Assembly: GCA_016650185.1 (NCBI GenBank)
Contig: JAENWE010000253.1
Coordinates: 1-23,567, forward strand
Origin: Vicinamibacteria bacterium
Lineage (GTDB): Bacteria > Acidobacteriota > Vicinamibacteria > Fen-336 > JAGNNV01
Direction: 5' to 3'
Length of the DNA: 23,567 nucleotides
Positions within the stretch are counted from its first letter, which is position 1; each line of letters begins with the position of its first letter. Under the pieces are notes generated by a model, which saw only the letters and a program-made list of their open reading frames with translations, was not told where the DNA came from and did not search any database. This document shows positions 8,484 to 15,923 of this stretch, piece after piece. A program made the position numbers and the translations under genes.

Positions 8484-8672
8484 AGCTCGACTTCTGAACC
8501 GAAGAAAAGGGGCCCTTCGCATCGGCCTACTGATCCGTGGCGCCAAGCATCCTGATCCGTGAGGACCGTCCTCCGAATGAGCACTTTTTCTGGTTGACGA
8601 ACTCGGTATTCCGGGACTACGGTGGCATCGGGGGCGATAAGAGTTGCACTCTTTCCTGCGAGGCAAACGGCC

Positions 8673-9104
8673 ATGGCCGACATTCTTCATGAGTTTCCGA
8701 TAAACGCCCCGGTGGCCCGGGTCTTCGAGGGCATAACCACTCCGGCGGGACTGGACCAGTGGTGGACCCAATTCTCGTCAGGCGAACCCGGCCCGGGCGC
8801 GGAATACGCCCTTGGGTTTGGACCCGAATACGACTGGGATGCCCGGGTCACCCGCTATGTTCCGAACGAGGAGTTCGAACTGGAGCTGGTTGAAGCCATG
8901 GACGAATGGCTGGGAACACGCGTGGGATTCCGCTTGACCGAAGCGGGGGATCACACCCAGGTGTCGTTCTGGCACTCCGGATGGAAGGAGGCGACGCCCC
9001 ACTTCCGCACGTCGTCGTACTGTTGGGCGATGTACCTCCGGATCCTGCGGTGCTACCTCGAGACTGGCGAGACGGTTCCGTACGAGGAACGACTCGACGC
9101 CTGA
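8673..9104 (+). CDS. SRPBCC / AHSA1-like (START superfamily) protein
   Basis: The 143-residue protein has an AHSA1-type beginning: HEFPINAPVARVFEGITTPAGLDQWW, here spanning residues ~5-30. It continues with alternating strands (EFELELVEAMDEWLGT, HTQVSFWHSGWKE) and a C-terminal helix (SYCWAMYLRILRCYLETGE), as in polyketide cyclase/activator-of-Hsp90-like proteins that bind hydrophobic ligands in a cavity. The exact ligand or role is unknown. ATG 8673 is chosen because it precedes the domain directly and has GAGG about nine bases upstream; GTG 8622 would add 17 unrelated residues. The frame is complete and ends 41 bases before repeat copy C. It is cytoplasmic, with no signal peptide. Confidence 0.85.
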   Translation: MADILHEFPINAPVARVFEGITTPAGLDQWWTQFSSGEPGPGAEYALGFGPEYDWDARVTRYVPNEEFELELVEAMDEWLGTRVGFRLTEAGDHTQVSFWHSGWKEATPHFRTSSYCWAMYLRILRCYLETGETVPYEERLDA

Positions 9105-9145
9105 CCTACTACTGTCCTGCCCCGTAAATGCGCGTCACATGGGAG

Positions 9146-9214
9146 CGCCGATGCATCCCGGATCGCTGCGTTGCTCGTCGTTGCATATGTTCAATATGCG
9201 GCCTCCTCGGCGCC
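9146..9214 (+). repeat. Intergenic structured repeat, copy C
   Basis: This 69-bp core is identical to copy B (2392-2460) at 64 of 69 positions. Four of the five differences cluster at the central hairpin, which here is a perfect GCATAT / ATATGC stem with a GTTCA loop. It fills the gap between the convergent SRPBCC gene and the DUF4340 gene. Confidence 0.85.
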
Positions 9215-9234
9215 TTGCGCTCCGGGCTAGGGCC

Positions 9235-10626
9235 TCATGAACCGAGAGCCGTGAAACTGGTGATCAGGGCTTCGGCCTTGGTTTTGTCAAGCCGGATGAT
9301 CGACGAGTCGTCGCGTCTTCGGCCGAACGCCTCCTCGCCCTTGAGCGCGACCTCGAACCAGTCCGCTTTCTTGTCGCCATCGAACTTCAAGGTGACCCGG
9401 AGAGCAGGCGAGTCGAGGCCGTAGGCGGAGAGGTTCTTGGGCGCGTCGATGAACTCGGCGGCGTCGAGGCCGCCGATCGCGAAAAGCGCGTCCGAGGCCT
9501 TCTGCTGCGAGGCGTCCTTGGCCGGCGCGGCCGCTTTCCACAAGACTTCCTCGACGCCGTCTTTCTCCTTGGTGGTGGACTTGGTGAACGTCTTGGTGAC
9601 CCCGCCCGAAGCGACGTCGAAGGCCGTGACCTCGTAGGCGGCGACGTCGAGCAACCGGGTGGCGCGGAGATTCTTGAGGCCCTTGTCCAGATCATCCGCG
9701 AGGGCGGCGCTGATGGTCGCCACCAGTTTCGAAGTGCCCTCGCGGGCGTAATACTTTCCGTCGTCTGTCTTCTTTCCGATCTCCAGGGTCAAGGATTTCG
9801 ACTCATCGAGGCCCAGGATCAGACGCCGCGCCGTCGCGCCAAGGCCGTGTTTCGCCAGGTCCGGCGGCGCTGCCTGCTCGGTCACGATGCTCTCCATGCG
9901 CAGGTTTTCGATCAAACCAAGGAAACTGTCCACCGTCCATCGCGCCGCTCGAGTGGTGACGGGCGTCTCCACTTTCCATTCGTCCTCACCGGGGGCGCCT
10001 CGGACCAGTTTGAAGGCGTTTTTGCCTTTTTCCACCACCGCGACGGATCGGATGTCCGCTTTTTTCACCTTGATCAGCCTGCGATCCCGCAGGTCGAACG
10101 CGGATTTGCTGAGCGTGTTTTCGAGGGTGCTCGATACCGTAAACAGTTGCGGCTTCCCGGGCACTCGGGCAAAGAGGCTGAATCCGGCGGGCACGCTGTC
10201 GCCCAGTTCGAATTCGAAGGGTTTGGGGGCGCCTTCAGCCACCACCGAAACCGCAACCCGGGGTTCGCTCAGACCGAACGGGGCCAGATCCGAGGCGCCT
10301 TCGCTCAGAACGTCCTCGGTTTCAAGGCCCTGAAGAGCGTCCAGAAGAGTGGCTATCTCGCCCGCGTCCGCCGGGATTTCCCGGGGGGAGACGAGCGCCC
10401 ATGACTCGCCGTTCTTCTCCACCTCGACCAGGTCACCACCCCGCTTCTTGAGGGTGAGGGACTTCACTTTCAGTTTGTCGAATCCGGTGAAGACCTTCTC
10501 CCGCTTGCCGGAGCCTTCGTCCGGGGTTTCACTCTTCGGATCTTTCTTGGACTCGACGAAATAGATGTAACCGAACAGAGAGGCGGCGATCGCCACGGCA
10601 AAGGCGGTCCGTGCAAATGAGCTCAT
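9235..10626 (-). CDS. DUF4340 domain-containing protein of the ABC/Gld-like operon
   Basis: From ATG 10626 the protein has 463 residues. It has one N-terminal membrane anchor (MSSFARTAFAVAIAASLFGY) and a long extracytoplasmic region with DUF4340-type beta repeats (KVKSLTLKKRGGDLVEVEK, ESWALVSPREIPADAGEIAT, SFDLRDRRLIKVKKADIRSV in separate places). Genes of this type regularly end operons encoding an ABC ATPase, an ABC-2 permease and a GldG-like protein; the biochemical role is not known to me. The start overlaps the stop of the upstream gene as ATGA (10626-10623), so translation is probably coupled. A TTG at 10644 opens the frame further, but the coupled ATG fits better. The stop abuts repeat copy C. 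Confidence 0.88.
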   Translation of the reverse strand: MSSFARTAFAVAIAASLFGYIYFVESKKDPKSETPDEGSGKREKVFTGFDKLKVKSLTLKKRGGDLVEVEKNGESWALVSPREIPADAGEIATLLDALQGLETEDVLSEGASDLAPFGLSEPRVAVSVVAEGAPKPFEFELGDSVPAGFSLFARVPGKPQLFTVSSTLENTLSKSAFDLRDRRLIKVKKADIRSVAVVEKGKNAFKLVRGAPGEDEWKVETPVTTRAARWTVDSFLGLIENLRMESIVTEQAAPPDLAKHGLGATARRLILGLDESKSLTLEIGKKTDDGKYYAREGTSKLVATISAALADDLDKGLKNLRATRLLDVAAYEVTAFDVASGGVTKTFTKSTTKEKDGVEEVLWKAAAPAKDASQQKASDALFAIGGLDAAEFIDAPKNLSAYGLDSPALRVTLKFDGDKKADWFEVALKGEEAFGRRRDDSSIIRLDKTKAEALITSFTALGS

Positions 10627-12209
10627 GACCGCCGTCGCCACCAATTCGTGATGCCCCAGATGATGAAGAAGCCGGGGAGCAGGAGGAGGGAGAAAATCAA
10701 AAGGTTGCGCTGCTCGGCCACCGTGAGGTTGAGTCGATGAACATCGGGGTCCTTGGGCCGTATGGAAATGAGGTCCGAATCCTGGGCGAGCCAGGCGATC
10801 ATGTTCATGAACAGATCCTGGTTTGCCTGGAAAGTCAGGAGGGCGTTGCTGCCGAAGTTTGAGTCTCCGACCGCGATGATCCGGCCCTCCTTCTTTGCGT
10901 CATCGGGGGGTGGGTTCGCGGCGTCTTCCGCGGAGGGAGGTTCGGCGCCGGCCGACGGAGTTCTGACCGTGATGGCGGCGGCGAGGTTCAGCGGTCCCCG
11001 CCGGTCGTTGTCGGAAAACTCGATCGGCTCCTTGAGAGAGGTGTCCGACTCGCCCCACGATTGCGCCAGGGTCTTCGCGAGCTCCTGAACCACGACGCCG
11101 TCGGGAGCCGGAGTGGCGGGGGTCATGCTCCGCGCCATGTCGAAGGCGGTCATGGTCCCCTTCAGGTCCTTGCTCACCTCATGGTAGGGATAGTCGGTGA
11201 TGATGGGCATGAAGGGGCCGGTTCCGAAAAGCTGGCCCACTCCCGACGCATCGACGATGACATCGGCGCCCGGAGTCACACCGAATTCGGTGAAGATGCT
11301 CTCGTAGTTGGGCGACTTCGTCTTCTCGATGGGATCCGCCAGCAGCATGGCCTTTCCACCTGCTCTTACGAAGGCCTTCACGTACCCGGCTGCCTCGGGA
11401 AGCAGGTCCTTCTCGGGACCCGCCACGACCAGCATGGTGCAATCCTCGGGGACCCTCTGCTGCTGGAGTAGAACCACCTTCTTGACCTCGTACTGACTCT
11501 TGGTCATGGCCTTCTGGACTCCCGAATAGCCGCGCTCGGATGGGTCGTCGAAGTCGCGTTCCCCTTCGCCCGAGGCGAAGCAGATGGTCTTCTTCACGTT
11601 GCGGCTGAGCTTGAGGATCGCGTTTGTGATGTCCTGTTCGTTGTCCAAGAGAACCTTCTCGCGGCGGTCGCCGAGAGCCACGACGATGGTGGGGAGCTGG
11701 GTCACCTCGAGCGCGCGAGTCCTGCCTGGCGCCTTCATCGGATCCACGTACTCGATCCTGACTCGAGGCGAGGCGGCCTGAAACTCACGCAACAGGTCCT
11801 TGGCCGTGGTCACGGAGGCAGCGTTTCGCTGCACATAGGTCAGGCTGAGGTCTCCGTTGAGTCCGCCGAGAATCTTCCGGGTCTGTTCGGAGAGGGAGAA
11901 GCGCTGTTCCTTCGAGACGTCCAGGCGCTTGGGGTACCGATTGGCCATCCAGTTCACCCCGCCCAGAATCGCGGCCACGAGGATCACGTAGACGAGGCTG
12001 TTGGATCCGTACTTGAGTCGGCGCGTGCCCAAAGATCTCACGGCGGTGGGGATCCGAGCGGCGATTCCGATGGCGATCAGACCCAGGCCGGCCCAGGTCA
12101 GCCATGCTGCCTTGACGCCTCCGGGCAGGGCAAGACCCGCGCGTTCGAACCAGGCGTTGCCGAACAGAACCATGAATCCGAGAACGGAGAGAAAATCGGT
12201 GGGTCTCAT
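10623..12209 (-). CDS. GldG-like ABC transporter auxiliary protein
   Basis: The 528-residue protein has two or three N-terminal hydrophobic segments (FLSVLGFMVLFGNAWF; AWLTWAGLGLIAIGIAARI; LVYVILVAAILGGVNWM). A large extracytoplasmic domain of the GldG/DUF7088 type follows, beginning at YPKRLDVSKEQRFSLSEQT, with the segment VRIEYVDPMKAPGRTR and a central region resembling the GldG central domain (GKAMLLADPIEK). A C-terminal membrane helix (LLIFSLLLLPGFFIIWGITN) ends in WWRRRS. GldG works with the ATPase GldA and permease GldF in Bacteroidota gliding and secretion; in other phyla these homologues have unassigned functions. It starts four bases after the permease stop and overlaps the DUF4340 gene by four bases, so it sits inside one operon. 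Confidence 0.87.
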   Translation of the reverse strand: MRPTDFLSVLGFMVLFGNAWFERAGLALPGGVKAAWLTWAGLGLIAIGIAARIPTAVRSLGTRRLKYGSNSLVYVILVAAILGGVNWMANRYPKRLDVSKEQRFSLSEQTRKILGGLNGDLSLTYVQRNAASVTTAKDLLREFQAASPRVRIEYVDPMKAPGRTRALEVTQLPTIVVALGDRREKVLLDNEQDITNAILKLSRNVKKTICFASGEGERDFDDPSERGYSGVQKAMTKSQYEVKKVVLLQQQRVPEDCTMLVVAGPEKDLLPEAAGYVKAFVRAGGKAMLLADPIEKTKSPNYESIFTEFGVTPGADVIVDASGVGQLFGTGPFMPIITDYPYHEVSKDLKGTMTAFDMARSMTPATPAPDGVVVQELAKTLAQSWGESDTSLKEPIEFSDNDRRGPLNLAAAITVRTPSAGAEPPSAEDAANPPPDDAKKEGRIIAVGDSNFGSNALLTFQANQDLFMNMIAWLAQDSDLISIRPKDPDVHRLNLTVAEQRNLLIFSLLLLPGFFIIWGITNWWRRRS

Positions 12210-12213
12210 CTGG

Positions 12214-12999
12214 TTACTCCCTCCACCGGCGGCTCTCGACGGACTGTTGGGTGAGGAACAGCCCGAAGCCGATGAATGAAAGATAGAAGATGATGTCCTT
12301 CGAATCGAGGACGCCTTTGACCATGTCGTCCATGTGATTGGTGACGCCCAGGTAGGCGAGGACCTTGACCGGATCGGAAGACATCGGATTGTCCAGCCAC
12401 GACAGCGTCCAGATGGCCAGGAAAAGGCAGAAGGAGAGGATTCCGGCCACGATCTGGTTCTTGGTCAAGGTCGAGAGGAAGGCCCCGAGAGCGATGAAGC
12501 ACGAACCCATCAGGAGCAGGGCGAGAGCGCCGGTGAGCACCGGTTTCCACTCGGGTCGCGGATCGGCGTAGTAGAAGATGACCGCGAAATTCAGCAAGGA
12601 CGTGGCGATCATGAGCGCGTAGACGCTCACCGCTCCGAAGAACTTGCCGAGGACGATCTGCCAGTCGGTGATGGGGGAGGTGGCGAGCAGCTCCCAGGTG
12701 CCCTGTCGCTGCTCTTCCGCGAAAAGGCGCATGGTCAGCATGGGGGCCACGAACAAGGCCACCACCGCCATATTCATCAGTGTGGGTCTGAAGATCCATT
12801 CGTTGATGTTCGGTTTGGGCGGGCCACCCATGCCGCCGCCTGGGTTCATGGACGCTTCCAGGAAGTAGGTCAGCGCGAATTGGAAGAACACCGCGAACAA
12901 GACATTCCAGGTGAACAGCGCCGTGTACGCGATGGGCGAGCGGAAGTAATGTTGCCACTCCTTCCGGACGATGGCGCCGATGTTGGTGAACGTCGACAT
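12214..12999 (-). CDS. ABC-2 type transporter permease (GldF-like)
   Basis: The 261-residue protein has six hydrophobic segments, including AYTALFTWNVLFAVFFQFAL, LMNMAVVALFVAPMLTM, ALMIATSLLNFAVIFYYA, ALALLLMGSCFIALGAFL and IVAGILSFCLFLAIWTLSWL. The conserved ABC-2 stretch LFAEEQRQGTWELLATSPI (EERRxGTxELL-type) follows the second helix. A Gly/Pro-rich loop (MNPGGGMGGPP) lies between the first two helices. ATG 12999 shares one base with the TGA of the ATPase gene (TGATG), so the two subunits are translationally coupled; a TTG one codon upstream is possible but less likely. With the ATPase it should form the inner-membrane transporter; the substrate is unknown. Confidence 0.9.
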   Translation of the reverse strand: MSTFTNIGAIVRKEWQHYFRSPIAYTALFTWNVLFAVFFQFALTYFLEASMNPGGGMGGPPKPNINEWIFRPTLMNMAVVALFVAPMLTMRLFAEEQRQGTWELLATSPITDWQIVLGKFFGAVSVYALMIATSLLNFAVIFYYADPRPEWKPVLTGALALLLMGSCFIALGAFLSTLTKNQIVAGILSFCLFLAIWTLSWLDNPMSSDPVKVLAYLGVTNHMDDMVKGVLDSKDIIFYLSFIGFGLFLTQQSVESRRWRE

Positions 13000-14063
13000 C
13001 AATTTGTCTCCTTTGGTCCGGCGTTTTCAACTGGCGATGGTGGGTCGGGCGGCGGATCCGCGCTTGGTTGGGGCTCGCTGGGCACGATCGGCGTGAAAAT
13101 CGCGGCTGGCGCCACCTCGGAGATCGCGACGGAGTCCTTGGTCGTGAGTTCGAGGAAAACGTCTTCTAGACTGAGCGAAACCTGGGTGAGAGACAGAAGG
13201 TCGATCTGGGCTCCGATGATGGCCCGGGCCGTGGCCGCGCGGATGTCGACGCCCTCTTCGGCCTGCAGTTCGAGGACGGTGTGGCCCGAGTTGTTTCCGC
13301 GCGGATTCACGGTCACGATGCCTTCCACCTCGCGCAGCGCGTCGAAAGCCACGCGGATGTCGGCCCTGACCTCCAGCCGCACCGCGCCCTTGCTCGAAAG
13401 TCGAGCGGTGAGATTCTCCGGCGTGTCCTCGGCCACCACCCGGCCCTTGCTGATGATTACGACGCGCTGGCACGTCATCGATACCTCGGGAAGGATGTGG
13501 GTGGAAAGAATGATGGTGTGGTCGCCCCCGAGGCTCTTGATCAGCTCCCGGGTCTCGATGATCTGCTTCGGGTCAAGGCCGGCCGTGGGCTCGTCGAGGA
13601 TAAGAACGGGGGGGTCGGCCAGGATGGCCTGGGCGATGCCCACGCGCTGGCGGTAACCCTTGGAGAGTCTCCCGATGATTTTGCTCCGGACCTCCCCGAG
13701 ACGCGCTTTTTCGATGGCTCGGTCGATTTTCGACTTTCGATCAGCCGACTTGACGCCCTTGATCCGCGCGCAGAAGTCGAGAAAGGACGTGACGTCGAGG
13801 TCAGGATAGACGGGGGGACTTTCCGGCAGGTACCCCACACTCCGCTTGGCCTGCAGCGGGGACTTGAAGACGTCGTACCCCGCCACGGTGGCCCGACCGG
13901 AGGTGGCGGGCATGAACCCGGTCAGAATGCGCATGGTGGTTGTCTTGCCCGCGCCGTTCGGGCCCAGAAAGCCGAGGATTTCCCCCCGGCCCACGGTGAA
14001 CGAAACTCCGGAGACGGCGTCAAACCGGCCGTAGCTCTTCCTCAGATCCGCGACTTCAATCAT
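12999..14063 (-). CDS. ABC transporter ATP-binding protein (GldA-like) with proline-rich tail
   Basis: From ATG 14063 the protein has 354 residues. The nucleotide-binding domain shows Walker A GPNGAGKTT (residues 34-42), a Q-loop region reading YLPESPPVYPDL (Glu where Gln is usual, as in GldA-type ATPases), signature LSKGYRQR (133-140), Walker B VLILDEPTAGLD (153-164) and the switch His in ILSTHILPE. A C-terminal accessory region follows and ends in a Pro/Glu-rich tail (PSEPQPSADPPPDPPSP) not usual in the family. The frame extends to 14129, but ATG 14063 begins exactly at the domain and has AGAAGGA upstream. It is the first gene of the four-gene operon and is divergent from the lipoprotein gene. 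Confidence 0.92.
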   Translation of the reverse strand: MIEVADLRKSYGRFDAVSGVSFTVGRGEILGFLGPNGAGKTTTMRILTGFMPATSGRATVAGYDVFKSPLQAKRSVGYLPESPPVYPDLDVTSFLDFCARIKGVKSADRKSKIDRAIEKARLGEVRSKIIGRLSKGYRQRVGIAQAILADPPVLILDEPTAGLDPKQIIETRELIKSLGGDHTIILSTHILPEVSMTCQRVVIISKGRVVAEDTPENLTARLSSKGAVRLEVRADIRVAFDALREVEGIVTVNPRGNNSGHTVLELQAEEGVDIRAATARAIIGAQIDLLSLTQVSLSLEDVFLELTTKDSVAISEVAPAAIFTPIVPSEPQPSADPPPDPPSPVENAGPKETN

Positions 14064-14166
14064 GCGTGAGAATCCTTCTCGAAAGTTTTTGCAGAGTTGT
14101 TGCTGAGGCGTCACAGGTTTGAGCCTCAAGCGTCCTCACGCTACGCACGGTCTGCGAGGAACCGTT

Positions 14167-14745
14167 ATGGTAACAAACAACGTCATGAGACATCTTCAGC
14201 GCATTGGACGAGCCTTGGGGCGTTCCGGTTGGAACCCTTTCGCCCCGGCTCTTTGCGCCTCCCTGATCATGGCCTTTTCCGCCGTCTCTTGCGCCACCCC
14301 GGATCCGAAGGCGCTCTTGCGGGTCAGCGACGTGGAGACCTATTGGATCCTCGATCCTTCGCGGACCGACAAGCGTTTTCTCGCTCCGGTCGTCCGTTTT
14401 CAGGTGGAGAACATCTCTCAAGAAACGCTCCTGGCCGTGGATGCCACCGCCTCATTCCATCGCGAGACGATCAAGGATCCGTGGGGATCGGGATTTTTCA
14501 GACTCACCGAGGGACGCAAGGCGGTGGCTCCGGGCGCCAAAGTGCTGGTGACGATGAGTTCGGATGCCCGCTACACCCTGGAGGGGGCGCCCGAGACAGC
14601 CTTCCAGAACTCGAGCTTCAAGTCCGTGGACGTGAAATTCTTCCTCAAAGTTGGGCGATCCACGTGGGCCGACTTCGGGACAGCGCCCGTGGAGAATGTC
14701 CTCGGCTCCAAGGAAGCCCGGCAGGTCATCAACCATCCCCAATAG
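14167..14745 (+). CDS. Putative lipoprotein of unknown function
   Basis: The 192-residue protein begins with a basic N-region and a hydrophobic stretch (APALCASLIMAFSAVSC) that fits a lipoprotein signal peptide, with Cys42 as the lipidated residue in a non-canonical AVSC box. The mature part begins ATPDPKALLRVSDVETYW and contains a strand-rich region (FLAPVVRFQVENISQETLLA; VAPGAKVLVTMSSDARYTL) that looks like a small beta-sandwich, as in other envelope proteins with an N-x-S/T 'additional strand' pattern. I do not recognise the family with certainty. ATG 14167 has GCGAGGA six to seven bases upstream. It is divergent from the ABC operon and could be functionally linked to it, but nothing in the sequence proves this. 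Confidence 0.75.
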   Translation: MVTNNVMRHLQRIGRALGRSGWNPFAPALCASLIMAFSAVSCATPDPKALLRVSDVETYWILDPSRTDKRFLAPVVRFQVENISQETLLAVDATASFHRETIKDPWGSGFFRLTEGRKAVAPGAKVLVTMSSDARYTLEGAPETAFQNSSFKSVDVKFFLKVGRSTWADFGTAPVENVLGSKEARQVINHPQ

Positions 14746-14746
14746 C

Positions 14747-14929
14747 GGAACGACCTCGCATCAAGAAAAAGATCGTTCGTGGACCACCCTCGACCCCGAC
14801 CAGTTCGCCTGGCAGCTCGACGCCTTCATCCTCGGCTATCACCATTCCGCCCGGTTGTTTCGCTCGAAAGATGCGGAGACGCGAGCCCGCGGCGCGTTCG
14901 AGTCTTTGATCCGCGCTTCGCGCGCCTGA
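14747..14929 (+). pseudogene. C-terminal stub of a TetR-family regulator
   Basis: Directly after the lipoprotein stop, a 60-codon open stretch reads DRSWTTLDPDQFAWQLDAF, then ILGYHHSARLFRSKDAETRA, then RGAFESLIRASRA and a stop. This matches the last helices of TetR/AcrR regulators of the type DPEQ(L/F)AFEL...LGxxxxxRLxxDxxAxxRAxxAFExLL. The N-terminal HTH and the first two thirds of the ligand domain, about 130-150 residues, are absent; upstream sequence in this frame is the shadow of the lipoprotein gene. TetR genes are often next to alpha/beta hydrolase genes such as the one starting 15 bases later, so this is probably the remnant of a local regulator lost by deletion. The match is by pattern recognition only. 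Confidence 0.6.
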
Positions 14930-14944
14930 GGAGTTCCCTGAAGC

Positions 14945-15874
14945 ATGAACGCACGCATTCCCTCCGAGAAAGAAAAACGCACGACCGGTCGGTCTAATGG
15001 TGATCCATCCAGTCGAGGCACGACATCGATGGCCATGATCGGGGCGATGGTCCGGGGCGTGGATCTCCTCTCGCCAAGGCTCGGCGCGCGCGTGGCCGCG
15101 CGGCTCTTCTTGACCCCGCGCCGTGCTCGACTCCCGGAGAGGGAGAGCGAGTGGTTGACCCGCGCTCGACCGGAGACATTTGCCGCGGGCCGCTTTCGCC
15201 TCGCCGGCCACCGATGGGGCGGAGCGGGTGAACCGGTCCTGCTCGTCCACGGCTGGGAGGGGCGTGGGTCTCAGCTCGGCGGCCTGGCTCTGGCCCTGGT
15301 GAATGTGGGATTCCAGCCCATCACGATCGATCTACCTGCCCACGGCTCCAGCAGGGGAGCGCAGACCAATCTGCTCGAATTTGCCGAGGTGGTGAGCGCG
15401 ATGGTGAAACAACTGGGAGGGGTGGCCGGAATCGTGGCCCACTCGTTCGGCGCGGCTGGGACGACGGTGGCGCTGCGCGAGCCAATCTCGGTCGGGCGTC
15501 TCGTCTACCTGGCGCCTTGTGAAGACTTCGATCACTTCCCCAGGGTCTTCAGCCACTGGCTCGGCCTTCCCGCTCACCTGAGCGACCGCATGCGGCATTC
15601 CGTCGAACGCCGTCTGGGCACCACGATGGCGGCGCTCCGCGGAAAGCTCCTTGCCCCGGAGATGCGCGCTCCCCTCCTCGTTGTTCACGACGAGGACGAC
15701 AAAGAGGTCCCCTGGCAAGACGGCAAAACCTACTCCGAGGCCTGGCCCGACTCGCGCCTGCTCACCACCCGCGGTCTCGGCCATCGCCGGATCCTGCGCG
15801 AGGCCTCCGTGCTGGCTTCGGTCGCCGATTTCTTTCAGAAAAGAATTGCGTCCATCACCTCTAGTTCGATCTGA
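14945..15874 (+). CDS. Alpha/beta hydrolase
   Basis: The 309-residue protein has the alpha/beta hydrolase order of motifs. An oxyanion-hole segment VLLVHGWEGRGSQ lies at ~98-110 and DLPAHGSS near 129-136. The nucleophile elbow is AHSFGA with Ser167, the acid loop VVHDEDDKEV gives a candidate Asp252, and His280 lies in GLGHRRIL. The elbow starts with Ala instead of the usual Gly. The substrate is unknown; esterase or lipase-like activity is the likely class. No signal peptide is evident, and the first ~30 residues are polar, so ATG codons at 15029 and 15035 are alternative starts. GAGGAG upstream of ATG 14945 overlaps the end of the TetR stub. The gene converges with the PEPC-like gene, 49 bp apart. 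Confidence 0.88.
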   Translation: MNARIPSEKEKRTTGRSNGDPSSRGTTSMAMIGAMVRGVDLLSPRLGARVAARLFLTPRRARLPERESEWLTRARPETFAAGRFRLAGHRWGGAGEPVLLVHGWEGRGSQLGGLALALVNVGFQPITIDLPAHGSSRGAQTNLLEFAEVVSAMVKQLGGVAGIVAHSFGAAGTTVALREPISVGRLVYLAPCEDFDHFPRVFSHWLGLPAHLSDRMRHSVERRLGTTMAALRGKLLAPEMRAPLLVVHDEDDKEVPWQDGKTYSEAWPDSRLLTTRGLGHRRILREASVLASVADFFQKRIASITSSSI

Positions 15875-15923
15875 TCGAAGTGAAAGTGGTCGAAGCGAAA
15901 GTCCCCAGTCCCTGCCACAGAGG

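Noticed and set aside
8540..8690. Short open stretch containing EHFFWLTNSVFRDYGG between the DUF2461 stub and the SRPBCC gene
   Set aside because: It is under 40 codons downstream of a stop, has no start signal, and I could not match it to any family.
12334..13656. 440-residue open frame on the plus strand
   Set aside because: It is antisense to the ABC permease and ATPase genes, both of which have unmistakable motifs.
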